From positions 5,284,339-5,348,338 of the forward strand of contig CM049316.1 in the NCBI GenBank assembly GCA_026874595.1: 64,000 bases of DNA, read 5' to 3'. The position numbers were made by a program, and so were the translations under genes. The notes below the pieces were generated by a model. The model was given only the letters and a program-made list of their open reading frames with translations. It did not search any database and was not told the DNA's origin. This DNA is from Sipunculus nudus. Its lineage: Eukaryota; Annelida; Sipuncula; Golfingiida; Sipunculidae. Positions 38,147-50,400 of this stretch are shown here, piece after piece (position 1 is the first letter of the stretch; every line of letters begins with the position of its first letter).

Positions 38147-39765
38147 TTGTTATAAGATTTTACATGTTTTCACACTGATAATGAACTTCCTTATATAATA
38201 ATTAGCACTGATTACACTTACATTTAACCACACCACTGAATAATAAGTTAACTACAGTTAACCTTGGGAGTCTCAATCAGCTGAGCAGCAAATGTGTTAG
38301 TTTATTTGTTCCAAGAAAATCTGGAATTTAATACAGTCCCCTCAGAACATATATAAATCCTGTGGTCATAATATGGACAACATATGAGTACATAGAGACA
38401 GTGAAGAAGTGACTCTGATGCAGGGGGAATAATTTTCATGTGACCATTTGGTGGTGATTGATAACATATCAGAAATAGATAACTGTGGTTACTTTCATTG
38501 TTGGTGTGTATTACCAGTTATTTACAATCCTGCATCTCCAAAATTACTGATATCATGTGTTTTTTTTCTTACAGCTTGAGTTCAATGATTTGAGATAAAT
38601 ACCAGCATGACTAAGTAATTATTGTAACTGCCTGTGGGTATACTCAACTTGAACAAACAAATGCAAAAAAGTTTCACACTAAAATATATTAGTGACCAGC
38701 TAGTTAAGTTAAAAAGATAAGTTAAAGAGAAATAGTGTCATATCAGATTTAATGCACATGTTACAGGTGTGCTGTGTCAGTTCTTCATACTAATCAATAT
38801 AAATAAATGAGTTGGAAAAAAACTATCCACTATCGAATTCTAGGATGAAATGCTGAATAAATAATTTTAGGGGGTTAGGTGGTATATTATATTGGCTTTT
38901 ATGTGTAACAGATCATTTTCCAGGAGTTGCCAGGAGAGAATAGGGCTTTGCAGAATATCTGATAACGATTATATGCAACATCTTGGGCATGTGAATAAAA
39001 TAAAGTTATATTCTGAATCAATATTATGTTGGCATCAGAATAACAATTGAGGAACGCAGATTTTACGGCAAATTTTCCTGCGTCTGGCACCAGCCTTCCT
39101 TGGCGCCCCTTTCTACTGTTTACGCTTTACAAAGCATCAGACAGCTCAGCATGATGGCAAGGCTTTAAGCTGTTGATGCGTAACCACACCCTGGCATTTT
39201 TCAAGAAGATTTCTTACAGAGGGCATGATAGTGGGCTGTTTACTGTTGCCCTACTGTACATAACCCAGCCTGGAACATCTTGCTCCCATAACCAAGCAGC
39301 AGAGGTTGAGTAAAGTCTGTCAACTGGCCCTCCTGACCCTGGTATAGACAGTGCAGCAGTTGCCTGTTGTCTGGTGGCGCCTGCTCATGTTGTTATACCT
39401 AATAGCAGTCCATGTGGTGGCGAGCATTTAACACCTCTTCCCATTGAAGTATAACCAGTATTTTTGACACGCCAGCTACACATGGTGTCCATGTGGTCTC
39501 TGGATGAATTTATGACTGGAATGCTGGTTGTGAGGAAAAAGTGCTGGCCTACTGGCGTAACTTTATCTATTGGCTAGGTACATAGGGGTTGGCTCTTTGT
39601 GTAAGCCACTTAGTAGAGTGTTTACAAATAGGTGAGAGACATCAAAGACTGACAGGAAGACTGATAGGCGCAAGTGATGCAATGCTGCAACTGTATCTCA
39701 CCAGAAACAGGTGTAGCTACCAGATCACTGCAGACTCCCAGCCATCAAACACACATCACTGTACA
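38147..39765. other. Non-coding stretch, no feature recognised
   Basis: AT-rich, then a GC-richer segment from about 39060. No exon or mobile element boundary identified. Confidence 0.4.
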
Positions 39766-40615
39766 CACACTGTCAACTTGTTATAAAGGACCCACTCAGC
39801 TTACCGGTATAATATATACCTAGAAACACTGTCCACTTGTTATAAAGGACCCTCTCAGCTTACTGGCATCATATACCTACAAACACTGTCAACTTGTTTT
39901 AAAGGACCCACTCAGCTTACTAGCACAGTATACCTACAAACACTGTCAACTTGTTATAAAGGACCCTCTCAGCTTACTGGCATCATATACCTACAAACAC
40001 TGTCAACTTGTTATAAAGGACCCACTCAGCTTACTAGCACAGTATACCTACAAACGCTGTCAACTTGTTAAAAAGGAGCCACTCAGCTTACTGGCAACAT
40101 ATACCTACAAATGCTGTCAACTTGTTATAAAGGACCCACTCAGCTTACTAGCACAGTATACCTACAAACACTGTCAACTTGTTATAGAGGACCCAATCAG
40201 CTTACTGGCAACATATACCTACAAACGCTGTCAACTTGTTAAAAAGGACCCACTCAGCTTACTGGCAACATATACCTACAAACGCTGTCAACTTGTTATA
40301 AAAGACCCACTCAGCTTACTTGCAACATATACCTACAAACACTGTCAACTTGTTATAAAAGACCCACTCAGCTTACTGGCAATATATACCTACAAACACT
40401 GTCAACTTGTTATAAAGGACCCACTCAGCTTACTGGCAACATATTCATACAAACACTGTCAACTTGTTATAAAGGACCCACTCAGCTTACTGGCAACATG
40501 CCTACAAACACTGTCAACTTGTTATAAAATACCTTCTCAACTTACTGGCGACAGATAACTAAAAAAACTTGTCAATTTGTACAAACATTGTCAGCCTGTT
40601 ATAAAGGACCCACTT
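39766..40615. repeat. Minisatellite, ~59-bp unit, about 14 copies
   Basis: Unit order is ctgtcaacttgttataaagg, acccactcagcttactggca, acatatacctacaaaca. A 'ctagcacagtatac' subtype alternates with 'ctggcaacatatac'. The distal end (after 40500) decays. Confidence 0.95.
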
Positions 40616-43600
40616 GGCTCAGATCATTCTACAAACAACATCAACTTGCCATTGAAGAACAGTTTGAGTTTTTGACCTTTTGACACAAATCACCATTGTT
40701 GTGGGTAACATAATTAACCTGTCATACATTATGACAACCTTATTTTGAATTCATATTATTTTATGTATGAAAGTCAGCTTCACATAATAAACCCTGTGTG
40801 ATGACACATGGCGTGATGGGTTTTACCATGTAATGAAATACCAACACAATCAAACTCACTGTGTCACAATTCTCTAAATATTACTCTCAGCTGTTACAAA
40901 TAAATGATCAGTTTGATATGATGTAGCATCGAATAATTCCAGTTCCCAGGTGTATTTATTATAAATACAGGTATGTTATTTTTATATGGACGGATGTATT
41001 GCCTACCTATCAAGTTTTGAAGAATTTTAAGGACAGTGTTTATTTAGGATACAGTGCAGAATGTTTAGGGGGAGGTTGGAGGGGGGAATAGTGTATAATG
41101 AGGGTAGGGTATAGTGTGGGTTGTTTGATTTAATTTCAAGAGCCAGGCAGCAAACAGCCAGATATTCTCAGTTTACTTATCCCATGGCTCACATGGGCAA
41201 ACAGCTAACATGAAAAGAAGGTGTGTTTACTTTGTTAACTAGAACTTCTGAGGCTCACTGGTTCAGATATAGTGTGAAGAACACATAAGTGGTACAAAAA
41301 AAAACTGAAGTAGCGGCAGACAAAAAATGAGTAAAACACCAAGTGGCATGTGGTGCATGTATTAGTTTTTCCGAGAGAGTGAGTGTAAGAAAATGCTGAG
41401 TGAAATAATGATTGAGACAGAGGAGGAGGGAAAGAAGGGTAGCGGGCAGGTTGTTGATGATGGTGTCAGGAGGGATGAAGCAGATGCGTGGAGATGGAGC
41501 ATTCCAAGTGGAGCATATGGTCCGGCAGCGAGCAGCTGGAACCATGTCTGTGTTAATGAGACTCTGGGGATGCTGAACTAAGCCAACCTTCCTCGTCACC
41601 ATCTTTCCCTGAGCCTGATGGCGGGAGGTCAGACAGCTCGTATACAGACCTTATAGTCCATGTATTTCCATAATTTGGATGTTCATATTCTTTAACACCA
41701 GCAGGGAGGGTGTACCCGTCATGTGCATAATAACACAGGTTAAGCAGGTGTCTCCAATGGAATCTGCTAACATCATTGACCTGTCATCCCTTGGTGTGAA
41801 TGAGATAGGCCCATTACTCAATTACCCCTGGAATGAAATACAGAAGGGGCAAGTGCTCTGGCCTCCCCGAGCCACATGCTAAGCCATTAGTCTCTTATAC
41901 TAATCACTCACTTGAAATGAAGCAAATTGGGTTACATCACATGTCAGTATGTCTGTTTGTCACTCTCCCATGCCCTGAGTGAAAACGGTCAAGTACATGC
42001 TTGACATATCATGTGTTTTTGCAGTGTTTTGGGCTGCATTTGTTATTACTGTATTATAAACTTGCTTGGATGGCCCAGTAACCAGGCTAGTTTAGCACAT
42101 TGGCGAGGATTACTCAGCTACTGAGTCTACATCATGTGAAAACTGCCAAATGCCTCAGCACGGTCATTATATTGATCACCAGACGGATATTTTGACATGA
42201 GACACTGGAGGTGGGGTCCTTGTTCTAGGCCGATGTCTGCCTGCTGTGTCTCAAGGATACACTGTACACAAATGACCTGATCAAGTCTTATTATTGGCTT
42301 TGTGGATGCATGTGTCATTATACCTGGTACCAGCAGTATCACATGGATTTGTAAAAGAGAGCTCATCTACAAACAATGGAATAAACCCATATAGAGTTTT
42401 AGCTGGTGGAGACCTGTTACCTATAACACTGGAAAAACATACCAGGATGATGCTGGTTATTTAAGTTTCACATGGAAAGTTTCAGGATTAATTTAAAAAA
42501 AGGCCTTGTCCAAGAAGGGTAGGTATGATTTAATCTAGACCTTGTGTTCTGCGTATTTTATGTGTCAGTTTTATTTGCAGAAAAAGACATGCAGCATGTT
42601 AGAGAGGATTTTACTTGGAGTTGATGTTGTTATAATACAGAGAGTGTGTGAATTATATGTGCATCAATTGAGTAAATCTGTATATTAATATTATATGGAG
42701 ACCTTTGATTATTCTTTTATCAGCTGTAGTACAAATAACTGTATCACTAGACTCTGAATTCTTTTAATGCTATATTCTTAAGGAGAAAGAGTGCTGCACA
42801 GATTACAGTTTTAATAATTGAGAAAATACAAGACAGTATTTGTTGGAGACATCATTTTATATCAATTTGCCAAGGTCTGACATGTGTAAACATAAAATAA
42901 TTTTTTTTATTTAAATTATTGAAATGCTTTGCACCGACAAATGCTAAATAGTAACGTGTTTGTGGAATGCAATACTTTTAAGAATTGTGTAGCTATACAA
43001 TTTCTCGAAGCTGAATACAAATTTCAACTGAATCCATGCTTTTGCACTTATTGACATGGTGGGTGTGATATCTGCAATCTCAATCAACTTATGGTTATAT
43101 AATCAATCTATATAATGATAGGAGTGCTTATTAAAAAGTGATTAGACATCGCTCATATACACATTGGCTACATGTGTGTGAAAAATATTATACGGAATTA
43201 ACTCTACACATTAATTTGTTTTGATAGCAGGTCCATGAAAAAAAGTAAAATGGGCTAAATGTTAATATTGTAAACAAATGTCCAGGTGCTTTAGGTACCA
43301 AAACATGTTCCACTTCTCAACAAGTTCAAGTGTATATTAGGTTATAAGATACCCATACAAGTTTAAATACAAATCATAAATATGCACATTCAGAGAATTT
43401 AATATAGCAGAAGTATAGATTTTATTGTGACTTTACAATTCTGTTAGTAACTAGATGAGGAGAAATGTGTACATTAAATACTCAAATACTGTAGGTTTAT
43501 AAATATTTTAATGTTTAATTGCATAGGTCACCAATTACAAACAGTAAATGTCCAAAGAGCATTAGAAATAAAAGGTATTGGGCTACAATACCTTCAGGAT

Positions 43601-43723
43601 GTTAAGTCTGTAAAATATGCGGGATGTTTATTTGTCCCATGATAAGGGGTTTCTACATCCTCGAAAATCCTTGAAATGTTTATTTTTTTTTCAAAGCCTG
43701 TAAAGCTCTTGAATAATTAAACA
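40616..43723. other. Non-coding stretch
   Basis: Open frames at 41255-41602 (minus) and 41393-41581 (plus) overlap each other and lack recognisable protein features. Nothing else supported. Confidence 0.4.
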
Positions 43724-44125
43724 AAATTTCTGGGAAAAGACCTCTCATTTCACTTTTTTCTGGCCTGTAAACTTATGCATGAATTTAGCTGATTTAAAAA
43801 AATTCTAGAAAAGACCTTGCATTTCCTTTTTTTCATGTTTTTTAAATGGATTGAATTAATTTGGCTCTTTTAGAAAATTTCCTGGAAAGGACTTTGCATT
43901 TCCTTTTTTCATGGTTTTTAAATGGATTGAATTAATTTAGCTGCTTTAGAAAATTTCCTGGAAGGACTTTTCATTTCCCTTTTTTTTTATGGGTTTTAAA
44001 GGGATTGAATGTATTTAGCTAATTTTAAAAATTTCCTGGAAAAGATCTTGCATTTTCCTTTTTCAAGGCTTTTAAGAGATTGAATTAATTAAGCTTATTT
44101 TAAAAATTTCCTTGGAAAGACCTTG
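43724..44125. repeat. Degenerate tandem repeat, ~82-bp unit, about five copies
   Basis: Each unit has atttcctggaaaagacctt, gcatttcctttttt and attgaattaatttagct. Divergence is high, suggesting an old array. Confidence 0.88.
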
Positions 44126-47100
44126 TGGCAGGTTATGGCAGACTAAGAGATACATGTAAGGGATGCTTAAGATTCTAAGGATAAAGATGGCATTATTTTT
44201 GTAAACTAGACTTTGGTATGAAATAAATGAATTGAAAAAAATTTTTGAAGAAAATAGGGAAGCATATCTGACAGATGAAAGGATGGTACAAAAGACGGAA
44301 AAAATGTCTTAAAAATCTTAATTCAAGTCATTATAAAAACCTTGAAAAATGTTGGTACCTGAGAATACAGAGGAAGGTCATGGGTAGACCTTTGTTTAGA
44401 TACTGTGTTTATATTGTATTGTAATGTAAATGTCACCATCACAGAAAAAGCTCAGGTGTGCAGTTGGTTCCAGTAGAATTAAAAGGAAGGTTCACAGGTA
44501 GCGGCCTGGACTCGTTACTGTCACTGTGTACTTGGCTTTCATTCACAAACATTTTGTATCAGTCAGGAACCTTGGCATTTGATGACATAAAACCTTTTGT
44601 CGACTGGAAACTAGCCGAACTGCAATGTCTACATGAGAATATCATGGAGCAGTGTGTTTTATCTCCCTGTTTGTAGGGTCTGAGCAGCCTACCCTCGCTC
44701 AGTCCTCTCATGATAGCCCATGTTAATTATTAATACCCTACCCAATTAACTTTCCTGGTGATGGGCAGAGTTGGGTCCACAGAGTAAACCTCTTGACTTG
44801 GCGGGCTCCGAGAATAGTGTAATTGCCTCCTCACATGACACAACTGTAATTGGCCGGCCCCAGCTATTCATGTTCCTTGAGTGAAAGTTAAAGCTATACT
44901 GGCACACACTGGATTTACAACAATGGAGGATGTCCTTCAAGCCAGCCCATTAGTAGGAGTATCCACTTCCATGCATTGTTTTAACCTTACCTTAAGTAGT
45001 GTCAGGCCCCCCAGAGAGGAGAGGTTTCAGTGAGAGGAGTATATAAATATAAGCCAGCCGTAATCCCTCATTAACCTGGTACCTGAGCTGGAAACACCTG
45101 CTGTGGTCATTTGCCAGATGGTCATTTCAGTTGCAGCATCATGTGGGGTAGGTGACCCTGGGAATCACACCATAGTTAAGATGAAACATTGATGTAAATA
45201 TTGTAATATATAGACATGCATTAGTTCAGGGAATCCCTAAGGTTAAGGATCTTGCAGCCTTTGGGGGTATATCAAACTGTAAAACCACAGGATTTTAATT
45301 TTAATTTTCCTGATTTTATAGTCAAGAACACTCACTGAGTAATATTTTGATAAATACTTGCATGGAAAATGTAATATTTCACACCAGCTCTTACAAGTGC
45401 AAACCCTCATTTTGCTTAGTAGCAAGTGATAAGCAGGTTTATTGCAGACAAAAGACTGCAGGCTTTCATGTTATTGCTATAGATAATTCCTGGATAAACA
45501 AGATGCTTGAATTTGTAACTATGACATGCCATGTGTATTTACACAGGATTTAGTATTTTGTTCTTTAATTGTTTTGCATTTCTGCAAATAATTACTTAAC
45601 TATTGAAATATATGTCATCTTAAGCATTTGTCAGTTCATTTCTGGTTACTTAATTTTACTTACACTATCCATGTATTCTTAGGTTATTTTTATCATTTTT
45701 AGTCTGATCATATTTCTTTAAGAAAGACCCAGCTGGTCTTTTATTTTATAATACATATATAAAGGCTTGCACTATGAGAATATCTAGGACTTATTTAATA
45801 CCCATGTTTATTTAACAACCACAGAGAGATTTTCAGTCACATAACAGGCATTTAACCAGGTTTTTTCAAAGAAATTATCATATCACACAGATGTCAGTTA
45901 GTTTAAATTAGTTAGTAACATTAAACATACAGTACCAGTGTATTGGTCAGAGGTTTCCATGTAGGAAAGAAATTAGTACCTGATAGTACAGCTAGATGGC
46001 AGCAGCTGGGTAGTGCACCAGTGAGGCTGATATCCTCAGTGACTACTGTGGTGGTGGTCACTGCAAGCTGATATAACAAATACCTGTTTCTTCAATCAAT
46101 TTATTTCTGTAGAAAGCTTCTTTTGTGAGGTACAGCCTACCTTTTTGATTGATTTTGAGAATCGGATAATGAGGTGAATACAATCATACAATACATGATT
46201 GGGTTCTCAGAGACCTGTTTTGTATCCGTGCTCCTTGTTCGCCGTGAAAGCCACAGGTGTGTTGTGGTTTTGTTGAGATTGCATTAGGCAATTATTTTGC
46301 ACAAACATGAAATGTTACTTCTGGTGCTCAGGTGTTCTTTGTATACTAAAAACTCTATATGCATTAATATTATTGGAATGTTATATGCAGTATTTGGAGC
46401 AGGCTGTATCATTTGTGTCAGGTTTTATCATTTAAAACCTGCCACTGCTCACAATTTCCTTTTGTAGTCCATGGCTTGTTGTATATATCAGTATTCCATT
46501 CTTTGTGAGACCAGATGTTTTATGAAGAAAACTCAGAATGTTAATGGCTTTTAAGCTCAGATGACACCCAGCTAATCATACAATGACAAAGCACATTTTT
46601 TGTAACTTTTAGCATAAATAATGCGGAATTAAGTTTTATTTTATTTTTTAAAACATTTTCAGATAATATTTTTTTCTTTCTTTTGAATGAAAGTTGTAAT
46701 ATTTCTGGAATTAGGAATTAGTAGTCTCTACAAATATGTGATATACTCCCATGAAGAAAAATCTTAACAAATAAACCAGACATACAAGTTGGCATATCCA
46801 GTTTTTCAGAAGACTGGTGTTTGTAATTTGATCGCATTGATGGCTGGCTTTTATTTCTCTTGGAAAATAATATTAAAATAGTTGAAGTGACTTTGAATAG
46901 TTTCCTGAATCATGGGTCTGTTGCTTTATGCCCATAAAATAAAAATTATCACTGAATTTAATCACCTAACCATGTATATAGTTCAGAGTTATACCTTATT
47001 GTACTTTGCCTTAAAATTACTGAATGAAAAAACCCGGCTTTTCAGTTACCAATATGAAATATGTTTAAATCCGTTTCAGACATCATATGTGTGAGAGAGA

Positions 47101-47289
47101 GACAGAGAGAGAGATAGAGATTGAAAGATTTTTCACATGTGTAATTGTGTGGTATGTACTGCCTACTAATGTATATACTAGTGTAGGCAGTGATTTAATT
47201 CAATATGAGGTCATGTATCCAGCATGTAAATATGCATGATAAGCTTACTTCCTTGTAGGACTGGTAACATTTTGTGTTGTGTTTTACAG
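44126..47289. other. Non-coding sequence upstream of the first recognised ETO/MTG exon
   Basis: Likely intron 5' of the exon at 47290. It holds a GA-rich simple repeat at 47092-47121 and ends in a weak pyrimidine tract (GTGTTTTACAG). A 72-codon open frame at 44458-44676 is not recognised. Confidence 0.45.
47092..47121 (+). repeat. (GA)n-rich simple repeat
   Basis: Imperfect GAGAGA tract with CAGA and TAGA interruptions, about 170 bases before the exon acceptor. Confidence 0.9.
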
Positions 47290-47421
47290 ATTATAGAGAC
47301 CACACGATGCCTGAGTCACCGTCAGATGCCAAACCAGCGAGCCACCCATCACCAATTTCCCCTGTGACCTCTCAGGCCATGTCTACCCCAGTATCAAGAC
47401 CATTGTCTCAAGGTCCTGCAG
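47290..47421 (+). CDS. RUNX1T1: ETO/MTG exon a: N-terminal Pro/Ser-rich segment and probable start codon
   Basis: Acceptor AG is at 47288-47289 and the donor GT at 47422. The exon opens with two bases that finish a codon from an unseen upstream exon, then reads YRDHT before ATG at 47307. The ATG starts MPESPSD, matching the short N-terminus of vertebrate family isoforms, and has A at -3. Coding may therefore start here, with a non-coding 5' exon, or continue from upstream. The rest is rich in Pro, Ser and Thr. It ends with one base of a split codon. Confidence 0.88.
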
Positions 47422-50400
47422 GTATGGCACTAGTTCAGTTTTAAATCTGTCCCATGATCTCCACCAATTAAATAGGATACAGCTTATCTTCTCTTCCATC
47501 TCTGGCCTTCTTATGTTTGTCTGCGTGCAGATCAGGGGACATGCGACTGATAACAAGATCACGACAAAAGGATTTAAAATGGAGACCTCAGGACCATATC
47601 TTTAACCAACTGTTATTTCATTCTCATTTCATTATATAAGTACTGTCTATTGTATTCTTTACAAAACTTAAATTCTTTATAATAAAAAGTAGAGACAAGA
47701 AAAGAGGCCAAGACCATTAGGCTTTGAGACCAAGTTTCGGACAGTGCAACCAAGACCATGACTGAGACCCTCAAAAAACGATACTGATCTCAAGAATGGT
47801 CCAACAAACAAAACCAGTCTCAGGACCTACAACACTGGTCTCCCAGATAAAAACTTGGGCATTGGCTTTGGCATAGGTGTGAACTCGCTGAGCGCTGGCT
47901 ACTGTCTGACGTGCTGATTAAAATACTATTTCTTTATCATCTAACACACAGTTTATATAACCTTCTAAAATCGCCACCAGGTACCTTTAATTGAATTCCC
48001 CTCTTACACCTGACCAAATATGCAGAATTTTTGTATCATAATGGTTCAACATTAAGACATATAGTGGGGGTTTTATGCATTTAATCCAGCTTTTTGCCAG
48101 CTTAATGTCAACTTGTTGTCTGGGTCTCTGTAACACCACAGGTAAAATGAGTCTGTCTAAAGTTGCTTTGAAATATTTACTTTTGAATGACTTCAAAGAA
48201 AGCTATCAGGTGTCAAGTGGGTTAAAGATTTTGAAAAAAGTTAACTCACTGTTTGCCAGTTGTTGTTAGATTGTCAAAACCAAATAAGTCTACTCATCTT
48301 CACTTATACATGTATATGTTTAATATAGATATATTAAGTGTGAGCTGCCTAAATGTGTGAGATTGTCCATTTTGGGAATAAATTTTACACTATGCTGTAA
48401 ATATTAATACAACCAGAATGTATTAAATTATATATTATTGTTGTGTTTTAACTGTTTTATTCAGTACTTATTACAATGGCTGACAGAAGCTGTTCCCTTG
48501 ACCTGGAAGTGACCCCTCTGACCCCTGGTCCTTGATGACCTAGGGGACCTGTCATTAGATCAAATACATAACACTCTTAATATTTGTACATTAAAAATTG
48601 ATCTCTTGTGCCAATACAAATCTCTGTCAATATCAAATGCTGCACATATTTGAACCCTTGCTTTTAACGTTTTATGATTATTGCAGTGTTAAATGGGGCT
48701 GTATCCCCAATGAGTGGCTATAATGGACGCACACCGTCCCCTCCCTCCCTGATGGGCTCAGTAGCCAATCAACAGCTGCCTCCTGCCTGTGGTGCACGAC
48801 AGCTCAGTAAACTGAAGAGGTTCCTCACGACGCTACAACAGTTTGGCTCTGACATCTCTCCTGAAATCGGGGAACGTGTGAGAAGCCTCGTCCTTGGGCT
48901 TGTTGTAAGTGAATTTATAGAATTTTATTTAATATTTTTGTATTTCTGAATGCTAATTGCAAAATTACAGAACTCTTTTTTTGTAAATTTTTATTAATGT
49001 TTACCAAGAAACTTTGATGTTTTCTTTAGAGCCAAGTACTTTTCCCTGTTCAGTTAATACATCAGTGGATATTTTTTATTCAGTTGGAAAAAAATGTATC
49101 TTTGTACAAAGGAGATATCTATATCTTTGATTGTTCTACTGCTTAGAGTCTAGGTTTTAATTATAAATAAGTTGATGATTGACTTAATGCTCTGATATAA
49201 TTTTAATGAACCATTGCCTTATTGTTTTCAGAATTCTCATTTGTCCATTGAAGAATTCCATGCCAAATTACAGGAAGCTACAAATTTTCCTCTACGCCCA
49301 TTTGTTATACCATTTCTCAAGGTAAGTTTGATCTAGATGACATTACCTGTTGATAAGCAGACCTGTGTAATGTTATTGCCTAAGATGAGGGTAAATTTGT
49401 GAAACATTGTTGTGACCTAAACAAGGATGCACAGTAATCAAGCTTGTTTATCACATTTATGATATTTCATTGAATTTTAAGTTTAGCTTAAATTTCTTGT
49501 TGTCTGTATCAGGATACTGCCATATAATATGTTGTGTTGCGATGCCTCTTGTTATAAAGAATACCAGTATATTTTGGGCAATCTTGAGCGGATAATAGGT
49601 ATTCATATTTTCTCTGAATATCCATGGTACTCATTATTTGCCATTTTTGCAGGCCAACCTCCCCCTCCTGCAGAGAGAGTTGTTACACTGTGCCCGCATT
49701 GCCAAGCAGAGTCCACAGCAGTTCCTCACACATAATGAACATATACTCTTTGACCCCAACCACACCCCACTAGAATCTCAGGACCTGCCCTCAGAGGTCA
49801 ATGAAAACGGGAAGCGAAGGTCATCGCCAGACAGGTAAGAAATGCATCAGTTTCCAGACTGATGATTAAGCCAAAAACAGATTTTTCAGAGGGTTATAAT
49901 TGTTTGATTCACACAGTCATTGTCATGATAATTAAAGGTCAAAATGATGAAATCTCTTAAACAACCTCGAGATTCGCCCATATTCATGACAGGTTGTGAT
50001 TTCTGGATTATTCCGAGCACTCTGTATATAAAACCTGATGTTGGGAGAACATAAAAAATTAGATATTCTTATAGCATGGTAACCTTCCTCCCCATTTTAG
50101 CTGTTGCCACCGACAGACCAAGCAATCTATTCTTTTAAAAGATGATAAGTGAGCGGTTAGGACTCAAGTGTGTATTTATTTTTAAATGTTTACTTCAGAC
50201 CCAAGGAGAATGGTCTTGACAGTCACGCTGACCCAGTTCACCCAGCCAAACGTCACCACTCACTAAGTCCAGGCAGCACCACCAGGGGGAGCCCTAATGG
50301 CTCATTCCATCTCAACACTAGCGGTCCCATCAGGTTGGAGGATATTAGTCTCTCACGAGAGATGAGGGAAAGAGAAAGGATGGAGCGAGTCCGAATGGAG

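Noticed and set aside
41255-41602. 115-codon minus-strand frame overlapped by a 62-codon plus-strand frame
   Set aside because: Neither shows a known domain or splice signals.
44458-44676. 72-codon + strand frame, considered as an upstream ETO/MTG exon
   Set aside because: No similarity to the family's N-terminus, and no donor with the required one-base phase that yields a sensible join to 47290.
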